This document shows positions 1-5,161 of a DNA stretch of 5,161 nucleotides, in pieces (within the stretch, counting starts at the first letter, position 1; the number at the start of each line of letters is the position of its first letter). This stretch comes from Deltaproteobacteria bacterium (lineage in GTDB: Bacteria > Desulfobacterota > Binatia > UBA9968), in assembly GCA_023250495.1 (NCBI GenBank), contig JAHFAP010000224.1, positions 1 through 5,161 of the forward strand, written 5' to 3'. The notes under the pieces are model-generated. The model made no database searches, was not told the origin of the DNA, and saw only the letters and a program-made list of their open reading frames with translations. Position numbers and translations under genes: made by a program.

Positions 1-231
1 GAGAATTTTAGAGTCACTCCAATTCTGTCAAGACTCGATAGTGATTCCTGTCTCTCTGGGCGGAGATCGGAAAAATCTCTCAGGCCGTTTCCCCGGAGAT
101 TGAATTCCAGAATGGTAAGCGAGATGGCTAAGCCCCGGAAGGATCGCCACGTGAAGGCAAGCTCCATACGTTTTTCGGATCCTGAATTCAAAATCCAAAA
201 TCTAAAATCCAAAATCTAAAATCGCTTCTAA
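1..231. other. Left flank, no supported gene
   Basis: Two opposing frames run open to the left edge. One is on the plus strand from the edge to a TAA at 217-219 (72 codons). The other is on the minus strand from an ATG at 165-167 to the edge (about 55 codons). Neither shows a family motif; the minus ATG has no Shine-Dalgarno sequence, and the plus frame ends inside the 7-bp repeat at 190-224. Either could be the end of a neighbouring gene, but antisense open frames of this size arise by chance. No clear terminator hairpin for the gene ending at 232 was seen. Confidence 0.4.
190..224. repeat. 7-bp tandem repeat, five units
   Basis: Five consecutive heptamers read AAAATCC, AAAATCT, AAAATCC, AAAATCT and AAAATCG, so the array has period 7 with a near-perfect 14-bp super-period. 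It lies 8 bp beyond the stop of the kinase-like gene, in intergenic DNA. Short heptameric arrays of this kind are known between genes in several bacterial groups, such as the STRR repeats of cyanobacteria. No spacers are present, so this is not a CRISPR array. Replication slippage is the likely origin. Confidence 0.85.
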
Positions 232-1050
232 CTAGGGATACATGTATTCAATAGGCGGAGATTCGAAGTCCGCTATCACCTTGGTCACTCCGGGAACCCC
301 TTCAATTAAGCGGCTGATTTCTTTTTCTAATTCCGATTGAGCAAGAATACCTGACACATGTACCTGACCCCGCTCTACTCGAACATTGATAGTTAGGTTG
401 CGCGTTTTCGGAGACATAACGAGCACCGCTTGTACCCTGGCAGCGATCGTCAGATCCTTGAAGGCCTGCTCCGAAGCGGCTGTGGGCTGATAGTCTTCAC
501 GACGTACCGCCTCAACAATCAGGTGGGAGGCGGTCTCTAAAGTCATTTGGCCGACATTGAGCACAAGGTCATATCGGCTAGGATCCCGCCAATCGTAACC
601 GAATATTGCCAGGAGCCGCCTTTTGCGGGCCCTATCAACCTGTTCGATGTACTCTGCAGCGGCTGCTTCATCAAGTCCTTGGCGCTCCCGTACCTGCTCG
701 ATCCGAAAAGCCATGGGCGCAGTGAGATGAACTTTCAACACATGACGGATACCGGGGAAAAGCTCCTGGCCCGCATGACCGTGGTAGACCAAGTTCCCCC
801 CTTGGGCAACCTCACACATGGCTGCCTGCAGAACAATGCGATAAAGTCGCAGGCTCTCCTGCCATCGCTCCCACCAGTGAGGAACAGTTTCCAGGACTTC
901 GGTAAACTTGGCCTCAGGTATCCCATACCTCTGGCTTGCCTCCACAAGCACCTCTCGGCTCACACATCGGTAGCCCAAAGCAGCAGCAACCCGCTCTGCC
1001 AAAGCCTGCCCGCCGCTGAAAGCCCCTCGGGATATAGTGATAATAGGCAT
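232..1050 (-). CDS. Cytidylate kinase-like protein with C-terminal BON domain
   Basis: The 272-residue product joins two domains. Residues 1-185 look like the cytidylate kinase-like P-loop family: a first strand ITIS, a glycine-rich loop GAFSGGQALAE (9-19) in the position of the family's usual GSGGREIA, and a lid-like DRARKRR segment (139-145) followed by FGYDWRDPSRYDLVLNV (150-166). As usual in this family, the loop lacks the Walker A lysine. Residues 195-263 resemble a BON domain, with the core VRVERGQVHVSG (223-234) and GVPGVTKV (251-258). There is no signal peptide or membrane segment, so it should be cytoplasmic. The start is firm: AGGAGGT lies at 1058-1064, 7 nt before the ATG. Family members are often of unproven substrate, so CMP phosphorylation is only a possibility. 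The domain assignment is fairly sure; the function is not. Confidence 0.8.
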   Translation of the reverse strand: MPIITISRGAFSGGQALAERVAAALGYRCVSREVLVEASQRYGIPEAKFTEVLETVPHWWERWQESLRLYRIVLQAAMCEVAQGGNLVYHGHAGQELFPGIRHVLKVHLTAPMAFRIEQVRERQGLDEAAAAEYIEQVDRARKRRLLAIFGYDWRDPSRYDLVLNVGQMTLETASHLIVEAVRREDYQPTAASEQAFKDLTIAARVQAVLVMSPKTRNLTINVRVERGQVHVSGILAQSELEKEISRLIEGVPGVTKVIADFESPPIEYMYP

Positions 1051-1057
1051 AGACCTT

Positions 1058-1064
1058 ACCTCCT
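1058..1064 (-). promoter_or_regulatory. Ribosome binding site of the kinase-like gene
   Basis: Read on the minus strand, AGGAGGT is a near-perfect Shine-Dalgarno sequence, spaced 7 nt from the ATG at 1048-1050. It fixes the start. No convincing -35/-10 pair was found upstream. Confidence 0.8.
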
Positions 1065-1065
1065 C

Positions 1066-1550
1066 ATCACTGAATCTTAGAGTAAACAGTCTCGGAAAAG
1101 GACCGGTTTAAAAATCTTTTAACACAGCTCATGGTCTCAGTCCATCCCCACGATGTTAGGTTCCATCCGGGCGCAAATCGAGGCCATGCTGGGACCCTAT
1201 AATGCGAGCGCGGAGGCATTAAAGGTCGCTGGATCGGACCCTCAATCTTTGATATAGAGCAGATTCCGATCTTGTTCGCTGTAGGCATAAAAGCCCAGCC
1301 GACGATTCCTAAATCTCCCCGGATTCCCTTGCGCTTGATAAGGTCTCCAACCCCGTCAACAAACCGATCCGTGACGAGCAGCTCGTTCACCCATGTGCTC
1401 TTTCTGACCCTGCCTTCATCCCACGGCAGGGCTGAAAGCTTTTCTTGCTCCATAGCCTTACGAAGGGATTGCAGTTTGCGCCGAAAGGAAGTGGGGATTA
1501 CTTTCATGACCACGGACCACTGGACAAGTTGATCATTGAAGCTCGCAAAA
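1066..1550. other. 485-bp stretch without a convincing gene
   Basis: A minus-strand frame from an ATG at 1505-1507 to 1067 would give 146 residues, beginning MKVIPTSFRRKLQSLRKAME. It has no ribosome binding site and no family I recognise, and its middle is the translation of the short REP-like motif at 1281-1303, so I do not call it a gene. An AT-rich inverted repeat, TTAAAA/TTTTAA (1108-1113 and 1117-1122, 3-nt centre), lies about 60 bp upstream of the kinase-like start and could be an operator or chance. The stretch may be decayed DNA left when the binding-protein paralog was truncated. Confidence 0.5.
1281..1303. repeat. Possible REP-like imperfect palindrome
   Basis: The arms GTAGGC (1281-1286) and GCCGAC (1298-1303) pair at five of six positions. 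Translated on the minus strand the element reads VGWAFMPT, a peptide I recall as a frequent spurious translation of short dispersed palindromes in environmental genomes. Only one copy is in this window, so its repetitive nature is inferred. Confidence 0.3.
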
Positions 1551-1712
1551 CTACTTTCCCGAAGACTGCTCCGCGATCCTCTTAAAAAAGCCCTCCCGCT
1601 CCAGCTCATCAACGACGCTCTCGTCAAGAAATTTTTCCAGGCCCATATCCGGCTTCACTCCGGGCATTCGCTGGGCAACCAACTCGAGGGCATTGCGCAA
1701 GCCGTCAGGAAA
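1551..1712 (-). pseudogene. C-terminal remnant of a second NMT1/THI5-like binding protein
   Basis: The minus-strand frame reads FPDGLRNALELVAQRMPG, continues through DESVVDELEREGFFKRI and stops at TAG (1551-1553). It aligns without gaps to residues 282-324 of the intact binding protein immediately upstream, with 28 of 43 residues identical by my hand count. Most differences are conservative (I/V, M/L, Y/F, K/R, L/I), so this copy evolved as a working protein before it was cut down. About 280 N-terminal codons are missing: the homology begins 17 nt past the stop of the intact gene. No start codon with a ribosome binding site precedes it, and its frame is shifted by one from that of the intact gene, so it is probably not translated. 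Loss by recombination between tandem paralogs is the simplest explanation. Confidence 0.8.
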
Positions 1713-1863
1713 CGTACGCTTAGTTTCTACCGCTCAGCCTTTTAAAGAATCCCTCTTTCTCCAACTCGTCAAGCGTGCTTTCATCCAGGTACCTGCGCAG
1801 GTCGGTATCCGCCTTGGCTCCGGGAGTCCGCTGGGCGATCATCTCCAAGGTATTGCGCAAGCC
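1579..1863. repeat. Diverged direct repeat, two 125-bp units
   Basis: Unit B (1579-1703) and unit A (1739-1863) align without gaps at an offset of exactly 160 bp; I counted 88 of 125 matching bases. Unit A is the 3' end of the intact binding-protein gene and unit B is the remnant beyond its stop. The longest shared blocks include CGCTGGGC and ATTGCGCAAGCC. The divergence shows an old duplication, not a recent one. Confidence 0.85.
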
Positions 1864-2706
1864 CTGCTGCGACACCCGCGTCGGGAAGGAGAAACTCGAC
1901 GCAAAATATTGGTAAGTCTCCTCCAGCGCCTTGGGGTTTTTCTGCTGGAGCCGCTTGGCCAACACGGCCAGTCCCGTATCCTTGCTTTGCATGAACTGGT
2001 ACGTTCCTTCGGCGTACGCCTGCTGAAAACGCTTAACCGCGTCCCGGTTCTTCTCCAAGAAAGATCGGCGCACGGCGATAACATTCATCGGGAACGTCGC
2101 CGTCTTCATGTCGCTCATGTGAGCGAGCACATTCATGCCCATTCGGACAGCCTCGCCGAGCTCAGGATGCGCGAGGACCGTGGCGTCGAGCGCCTTTGCG
2201 GAAAGGGCTACGAGCCGGTTGGCGGCGCCGCCGCTCTGGATAATGGTGACCGACTGGCGCGGGACGTTCCATTCTTTGAGCGCCAGGACCACGGCCAGCT
2301 CGTTCGCGCCACCGAAACCGACGATGCCGATTTTCTTGCCCACCAAATCTTCGGGCTTGCGAATCTCTTTCTGCGTTACAAAGCTGAAAGGAAAGGTATT
2401 GAGGGAGCCGGATATCATCACCAGATCCGCCCCTTGCTGGATCGCGTTGATTGTAGTGGCGGCGTCAACCTGCGCGAAGTGCACGCTGCCCGCAACCAGC
2501 GCCTGGAGCCCGCGGGTAGACCCCGGAATCATAACCACGTCGCCGTTAAGGCCATACTTCGCCAACAGTCCCAAGTCCTTGGGCGCCCAAACGGGGGCCT
2601 GGAAGCCCGCAAACCCGCCGTAGGCGATCAAGTAGTTCTCTTGAGCAGAAGACCATCCAGAGATTGTGGTCCAAAGGAGAACAACCAGACACGCTTTTCG
2701 AAACAT
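1720..2706 (-). CDS. Periplasmic ABC-type substrate-binding protein, NMT1/THI5-like
   Basis: This 328-residue protein begins with a Sec signal peptide: basic MFRK, hydrophobic CLVVLLWTTI, and a probable cut after SSA (residue 21). There is no lipobox cysteine at the cleavage site, so a soluble periplasmic protein of a Gram-negative cell is expected. The mature part follows the SsuA/TauA/NMT1 pattern: YGGFAGFQAPVWAPKDLGLL (29-48), GSTRGLQALVAGSVHFAQVD (62-81), and LVGKKIGIVGFGG (121-133) for the hinge between lobes. The ligand cannot be read from the sequence; relatives bind sulfonates, pyrimidine precursors, aromatic acids and others. GGAAGGAAG (2713-2721) sits 6 nt before the ATG, and a promoter lies just upstream. 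No permease or ATPase gene is in the window, so it is an orphan here. A diverged copy of its last 43 or so codons follows its stop. Confidence 0.88.
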   Translation of the reverse strand: MFRKACLVVLLWTTISGWSSAQENYLIAYGGFAGFQAPVWAPKDLGLLAKYGLNGDVVMIPGSTRGLQALVAGSVHFAQVDAATTINAIQQGADLVMISGSLNTFPFSFVTQKEIRKPEDLVGKKIGIVGFGGANELAVVLALKEWNVPRQSVTIIQSGGAANRLVALSAKALDATVLAHPELGEAVRMGMNVLAHMSDMKTATFPMNVIAVRRSFLEKNRDAVKRFQQAYAEGTYQFMQSKDTGLAVLAKRLQQKNPKALEETYQYFASSFSFPTRVSQQGLRNTLEMIAQRTPGAKADTDLRRYLDESTLDELEKEGFFKRLSGRN

Positions 2707-2747
2707 TTTTGGCTTCCTTCCTTTTTGCTATTCGTTGGGCCAGAGGG

Positions 2748-2777
2748 ATTTAACAACTGCCCACCTCTACTTGTCAA
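2748..2777 (-). promoter_or_regulatory. Sigma-70-type promoter of the binding-protein gene
   Basis: On the minus strand a consensus -35 TTGACA (2777-2772) is followed after 18 bp by TTAAAT (2753-2748), which matches four of six positions of TATAAT. Transcription would start near 2741, giving a leader of about 35 nt with the GGAAGGAAG ribosome binding site. This suggests the gene is controlled separately from the dehydrogenase gene upstream. Confidence 0.5.
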
Positions 2778-2787
2778 AGCACCAAGT

Positions 2788-2808
2788 TCATACTTCATCC
2801 CTCATCCT
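2788..2808. repeat. Second 7-bp tandem repeat, three imperfect units
   Basis: Three heptamers read TCATACT, TCATCCC and TCATCCT. They lie in the 250-bp spacer between the dehydrogenase and binding-protein genes, just upstream of the predicted -35 box. The period equals that of the array at 190-224 but the unit is different. It is probably slippage-derived intergenic sequence. Confidence 0.55.
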
Positions 2809-2956
2809 TCCTTAGGCGGCGATTCTCAGATCGTTCTGGCACGGTCTCCCGCCGCTGCGAAGAAAAACAAATAAGTCAATTACTTACTCAGGCCCGACCC
2901 CCAGCTCACCGCAACCTTTTCTACTCAAACGGCAACTCAGCTCGGCCGCTCCTTGG

Positions 2957-4009
2957 CTACATCCCCACCACTACTCGACCGACAATGGCCCCGGCTTTCA
3001 GCTCGTCGAGTGTGCGGCTGACCTCCGACAGGGGCCGCTTCTGGATCGGGATGGGCTGGAGCCTTCCCTCGCGCGCGAATGCCACGACCGTTTTCAACTC
3101 GGCCACGGTGCCGAGGTGGGAGCCCTGAATCGTGAGCGCGCGTTGAATCGTCGCCACAACCGACACCGGGATCTCGCCGCCGTACAGGCCGACCAGGATC
3201 AGCCGGCCGCCCTTGCGCAGAGCGCCGAGGGCAAGACTCGCCGTCTCGGTGGTGCCCACGAGATCCACCGCGCCGTAGATCGGGCCGGCGGCGATTTGCC
3301 GGAGCTTCTTGGCAGCCTCGGCATCGCGCCCGTCGAGCGTCGCAGCCGCGCCCGCCTTCCCTGCCGCGTCCAGCTTCGCGGCATCGATGTCCACCGCGAC
3401 GATTCGCTCGTGGCCCGTCGCCCGCAACATCGCGATAGCCGTCAGCCCGAGTCCTCCCGCGCCGATCACTGCGACCCATTCCTCGCGCGGGATTGGATTC
3501 AGCTTCGACACGGCGGCATATGTAGACAGACCCGAGCAGGACAATGTCGCCGCCCAAGTCGGATCTACGCCGCTGGCATCGATGAGATAGCGCGGGTGCG
3601 GGACAAGGAGATGATCGGCATAGCCGCCCGGACGCTGAATGCCGATATAGTGCGGCGCCATACAATGATTGTCCATACCCTCGCGGCAGCGCGTGCAGGT
3701 GCCGCAGCCCGTCCACGGGTAGACCAGGCGATCCGCTCCGATCGGCACGTCGCCGGCTTCGGGCCCCGCAGCGATGATTGTGCCGTACGGCTCATGGCCG
3801 AGCGTCACGGGCGGGTTCATTCCGCGCTCACTCATGTGCAAACGCTTGCCGCCGCCCAGCTCGAAGTAGCCGTCCCGGATGTGCACGTCGCTGTGGCACA
3901 CCCCGCAGTACTTGAGCCTGAGCAGGACTTCGGTGCCGCTCGCCTTTGGAGTCTCGCGCTCCGCCTTCCGCAGCGGCTTGCCCCATTCGACAACGTCGTA
4001 GCTCAGCAT
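2957..4009 (-). CDS. Zinc-dependent alcohol dehydrogenase (MDR family)
   Basis: The 350-residue product is a complete medium-chain dehydrogenase/reductase that would oxidise an alcohol or reduce an aldehyde with NAD(H). Catalytic zinc ligands are C38 (in CGVCHSD), H72 (in GHE) and C158. The structural zinc site is C102, C105, C108 and C116. The nucleotide fold has GAGGLG (183-188), and D207 at the end of the second strand favours NAD over NADP. The stretch DGYFELGGGKRLHMSERG (46-63) is an insertion typical of one environmental subfamily. I chose the ATG at 4007-4009 because the family starts there (MLSYDVVEWGKPL) and AAGGTGAT immediately precedes it. A longer frame from 4150 would overlap most of the upstream gene's end and adds a non-homologous 47-residue leader. 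The 16-nt gap to the GlcG/HbpS gene implies co-transcription. The actual substrate is unknown. Confidence 0.92.
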   Translation of the reverse strand: MLSYDVVEWGKPLRKAERETPKASGTEVLLRLKYCGVCHSDVHIRDGYFELGGGKRLHMSERGMNPPVTLGHEPYGTIIAAGPEAGDVPIGADRLVYPWTGCGTCTRCREGMDNHCMAPHYIGIQRPGGYADHLLVPHPRYLIDASGVDPTWAATLSCSGLSTYAAVSKLNPIPREEWVAVIGAGGLGLTAIAMLRATGHERIVAVDIDAAKLDAAGKAGAAATLDGRDAEAAKKLRQIAAGPIYGAVDLVGTTETASLALGALRKGGRLILVGLYGGEIPVSVVATIQRALTIQGSHLGTVAELKTVVAFAREGRLQPIPIQKRPLSEVSRTLDELKAGAIVGRVVVGM

Positions 4010-4017
4010 ATCACCTT
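4010..4017 (-). promoter_or_regulatory. Ribosome binding site deciding the dehydrogenase start
   Basis: Read on the minus strand, AAGGTGAT matches the anti-Shine-Dalgarno ATCACCTT along its full length but directly abuts the ATG, so the spacing is short. It lies between the stop of the upstream gene (4026) and the start (4009), supporting translation from 4009 and not from the overlapping upstream ATG. Confidence 0.6.
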
Positions 4018-4025
4018 CGCGGCCG

Positions 4026-4493
4026 CTAGTTCTCGATTCGCACCTGCGGTCCAAGGTTCGTGCAGTCCGCATCGGTCTTGAGACCCGCTGCGTGAATGCC
4101 GTGAACGGCAAGCTCCTCATCGCGCTCCTGCGTGTCTCCTGTGACACCAACAGCGCCGATGACCTCGCCTTCCTTGTCGCGGATCAGCATTCCGCCGCCT
4201 TCGGGAAAGATCTGATCGCCTGAAGCACGGATAACGTACTGCATGAACAGCGGCCGCTCTTCAGCGCGGACGCGGACGAGCGCGGAAGACCGTCCCAAGG
4301 CAAGCGCAGCATATGCCTTGCCGTAAGCCATCTCGAACCGCATCATCGCGGAGCCGTCCTCCTTTTGGAAAGCTTTCACCTTTGCGCCGGGCTCGACGAC
4401 CACGACGCTTAGTGGACGGCAGCCAAGTTCACGCCCGCGAGAGAGAATGGCCTCGATGATTCGTTTCGACTGTTCCAAGGTGATCATAGTCAT
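4026..4493 (-). CDS. GlcG/HbpS family protein (DUF336, heme-binding-like)
   Basis: The 155-residue protein fits the GlcG/HbpS family in length and pattern: TLEQSKRIIEAILSRGRELG (5-24), the strand SVVVVEPGAKVKAF (29-42), the alanine-rich helix AYGKAYAALALG (56-67), then GGG (99-101) and the signature VIGAVGVTGD (111-120) followed by DEE (125-127). There is no signal peptide, so it should be cytoplasmic. Relatives include Streptomyces HbpS and the C-terminal domain of PduO, both reported to bind heme, and GlcG of glycolate loci. I see no N-terminal histidine like the heme ligand I recall in the PduO domain, so heme binding here is unproven. It is the first gene of a likely two-gene unit with the dehydrogenase, 16 nt downstream. 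The start may be the ATG at 4491-4493 or the one at 4485-4487. Confidence 0.88.
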   Translation of the reverse strand: MTMITLEQSKRIIEAILSRGRELGCRPLSVVVVEPGAKVKAFQKEDGSAMMRFEMAYGKAYAALALGRSSALVRVRAEERPLFMQYVIRASGDQIFPEGGGMLIRDKEGEVIGAVGVTGDTQERDEELAVHGIHAAGLKTDADCTNLGPQVRIEN

Positions 4494-4497
4494 GTTT

Positions 4498-4502
4498 CCC
4501 CC
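4498..4502 (-). promoter_or_regulatory. Ribosome binding site of the GlcG/HbpS gene
   Basis: The minus strand reads AAAAGGGGGAAAC just before the gene. The GGGGG core is 4 nt from the first ATG (4493) and 10 nt from the second (4487), so either Met1 or Met3 could be used. Homology, which usually begins at the TLEQ segment, does not settle it. Confidence 0.5.
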
Positions 4503-4716
4503 TTTTACTAATAGTAGGCGATTGCGAAAGTTTGAGGTTTATATGTTAAGTAACGCCGGATTCTAGTTTACACGGCCCCCTTAAAATTGCCTCAATAGTC
4601 GCGCAGAGGTTATTCGAACTGGTTGGCAGGCGTCAAGGTGAAAAGGGCCCGTGGGGAAGGTGTCTGACTGGCCTAACTTTATTAGCTCTTCGCGCGTTTC
4701 TCTGTCCAAACGACTA

Positions 4717-4745
4717 AGCCCGGCCGGGGGAACCCAGTCCGGGCT
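4717..4745. other. GC-rich hairpin
   Basis: AGCCCGG (4717-4723) and CCGGGCT (4739-4745) form a perfect 7-bp stem around a 15-nt G- and C-rich loop. No T-run follows on either strand, so it is not a standard intrinsic terminator. It lies about 220 bp upstream of the GlcG/HbpS start. It could be a structured leader, a protein site or chance. Confidence 0.5.
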
Positions 4746-4967
4746 AATGAAAACGAATCAAGGATTTGACCGGATTTACGAATCCAGGCTGTTGTTGATT
4801 GGCTCTATTGAATGCGGTTACTTATATAGTACAGCATCGCGCACGCCGTCAAGGGAAAATTTGATGGCAGCAAGCCTCGACTTGCAAAAGTAAAGATTCG
4901 ACCCTCCCTCTCTTTTTCTGTTTTCGGCCTCTCGCGTTAGGCTGATGGCTTGACGCACATACTCATC

Positions 4968-5161
4968 TCACGAAGAGATAGCTAAAGCCGCTTCTCTTCT
5001 GGCACGAGTAGTAACTCTTCTCATACGACCGAGGAAGCACTCAATGTCTCCGGTGGTCGCTGAATGAATTAGTAGATGGCTTATAATGTTGCGGTCGTTT
5101 CGTAGTTGCGCAATTGCGCAAACATGGCAAGCCTGCCTCCTTTGTATAAACCTAGAAGTTT
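4968..5161 (-). CDS. Possible partial protein end, unrecognised
   Basis: A minus-strand frame enters from the right edge and stays open for 63 codons to a TGA at 4968-4970. The end reads ECFLGRMRRVTTRARREAAL followed by AISS; further up there is a CHVC pair. It looks helical and arginine-rich. Open reading to the edge and the charged helical pattern hint at a real C-terminus, but codon choice shows no strong bias and I recognise no family. The reading frame resumes past the TGA for about 50 codons, so an interrupted gene is also possible. If real, it would precede the GlcG/dehydrogenase unit on the same strand, about 475 bp away. Confidence 0.22.
   Translation of the reverse strand, partial: TSRFIQRRQACHVCAIAQLRNDRNIISHLLIHSATTGDIECFLGRMRRVTTRARREAALAISS
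5106..5121. other. 16-bp perfect palindrome
   Basis: TTGCGCAATTGCGCAA is fully self-complementary with no central gap. Palindromes of this length and symmetry often bind dimeric regulators, and it lies about 610 bp upstream of the GlcG/HbpS start. It also falls inside the open frame at 4968-5161, which would argue against an operator if that frame is coding. Confidence 0.6.

Larger units (their letters stand above)
4494..5161. other. 668-bp right flank, mostly without a supported gene
   Basis: This region is visibly less GC-rich than the dehydrogenase gene (28 G/C of 60 at 4801-4860, against 43 of 60 at 3181-3240). A plus-strand frame from a GTG at 4651 to 4893 gives 80 residues of no recognisable family and is not called. 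The region should contain the promoter of the GlcG/dehydrogenase unit. The best minus-strand candidate, TTGAGG then TAAACT near 4566-4596, has a 19-bp spacer and is weak. A GC hairpin, a long palindrome and an edge frame are listed separately. Confidence 0.5.

Noticed and set aside
190..224. CRISPR array
   Set aside because: The units are 7 bp long and adjacent, without spacers.
547..1080. Plus-strand frame of 177 codons
   Set aside because: It is antisense to the kinase-like gene, which has a strong ribosome binding site and domain motifs.
1551..1727. Programmed frameshift adding the remnant as a second C-terminus to the binding protein
   Set aside because: The remnant is shifted by one frame, but there is no slippery sequence before the TAA stop, and the intact protein already has a full-length C-terminus.
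1693..2874. Long plus-strand open frame of 393 codons
   Set aside because: It lies antisense to the binding protein, whose signal peptide and family motifs are clear; its product shows no family pattern.
3116..4081. Plus-strand frame of 321 codons and a minus-strand frame at 2937-3716
   Set aside because: Both are shadows of the GC-rich dehydrogenase gene, with arginine- and alanine-rich products typical of wrong frames.
4010..4150. Longer dehydrogenase start at 4150
   Set aside because: It would overlap the last 125 bases of the GlcG/HbpS gene and add a 47-residue arginine-rich leader with no family counterpart, while the 4009 start has its own ribosome binding site.
4717..4765. c-di-AMP (ydaO-type) riboswitch
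   Set aside because: The segment GCCGGGGGAACCCA resembles one conserved block, but the expected GGGGTGAATC block and the remaining helices are absent, and no gene follows on the plus strand.
4651..4893. Small plus-strand frame with a GTG start
   Set aside because: The 80-residue product has no recognisable motif, and the frame crosses the GC hairpin. Only a weak purine run precedes it.
4999..5016. Sigma-54 promoter (TGGCACG on the plus strand)
   Set aside because: The -24-like block is present but no TTGCA-type -12 block follows at the required spacing.

Overview
The window holds four intact genes, all on the minus strand, plus the broken end of a fifth. No phage, CRISPR, rRNA or tRNA feature was recognised. 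The gene set is a periplasmic NMT1/THI5-like binding protein with no transporter beside it, a GlcG/HbpS protein next to a zinc alcohol dehydrogenase, and a cytidylate kinase-like protein with a BON domain. Together with the 7-bp-period intergenic repeats, this resembles uncultivated soil or groundwater Gram-negative lineages (Deltaproteobacteria-, Rokubacteria- or Tectomicrobia-like). That placement is an inference from family recollection, not a phylogenetic result.

Reading the minus strand from the right edge: 4494-5161 is mostly non-genic, with a GC-rich hairpin, a 16-bp perfect palindrome and an open frame running off the edge. Next come GlcG/HbpS (4026-4493) and the alcohol dehydrogenase (2957-4009), 16 nt apart and probably co-transcribed. 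A 250-bp spacer follows, with a 7-bp repeat and a good promoter for the binding protein (1720-2706). Directly after that gene's stop lies a diverged copy of its own C-terminus (1551-1712), the remnant of a second binding-protein gene. About 500 bp without a convincing gene follows, then the kinase-like/BON gene (232-1050) with a near-ideal ribosome binding site. A second 7-bp repeat (190-224) closes the left part.

The ADH/GlcG pair suggests oxidation of an alcohol or aldehyde with an accessory heme- or small-molecule-binding protein. The binding protein may supply a related substrate, but no permease or ATPase is present and its own promoter suggests separate control. The kinase-like gene appears unrelated. 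The clearest unusual structure is the truncated tandem paralog. I see no strong evidence of an undescribed system.
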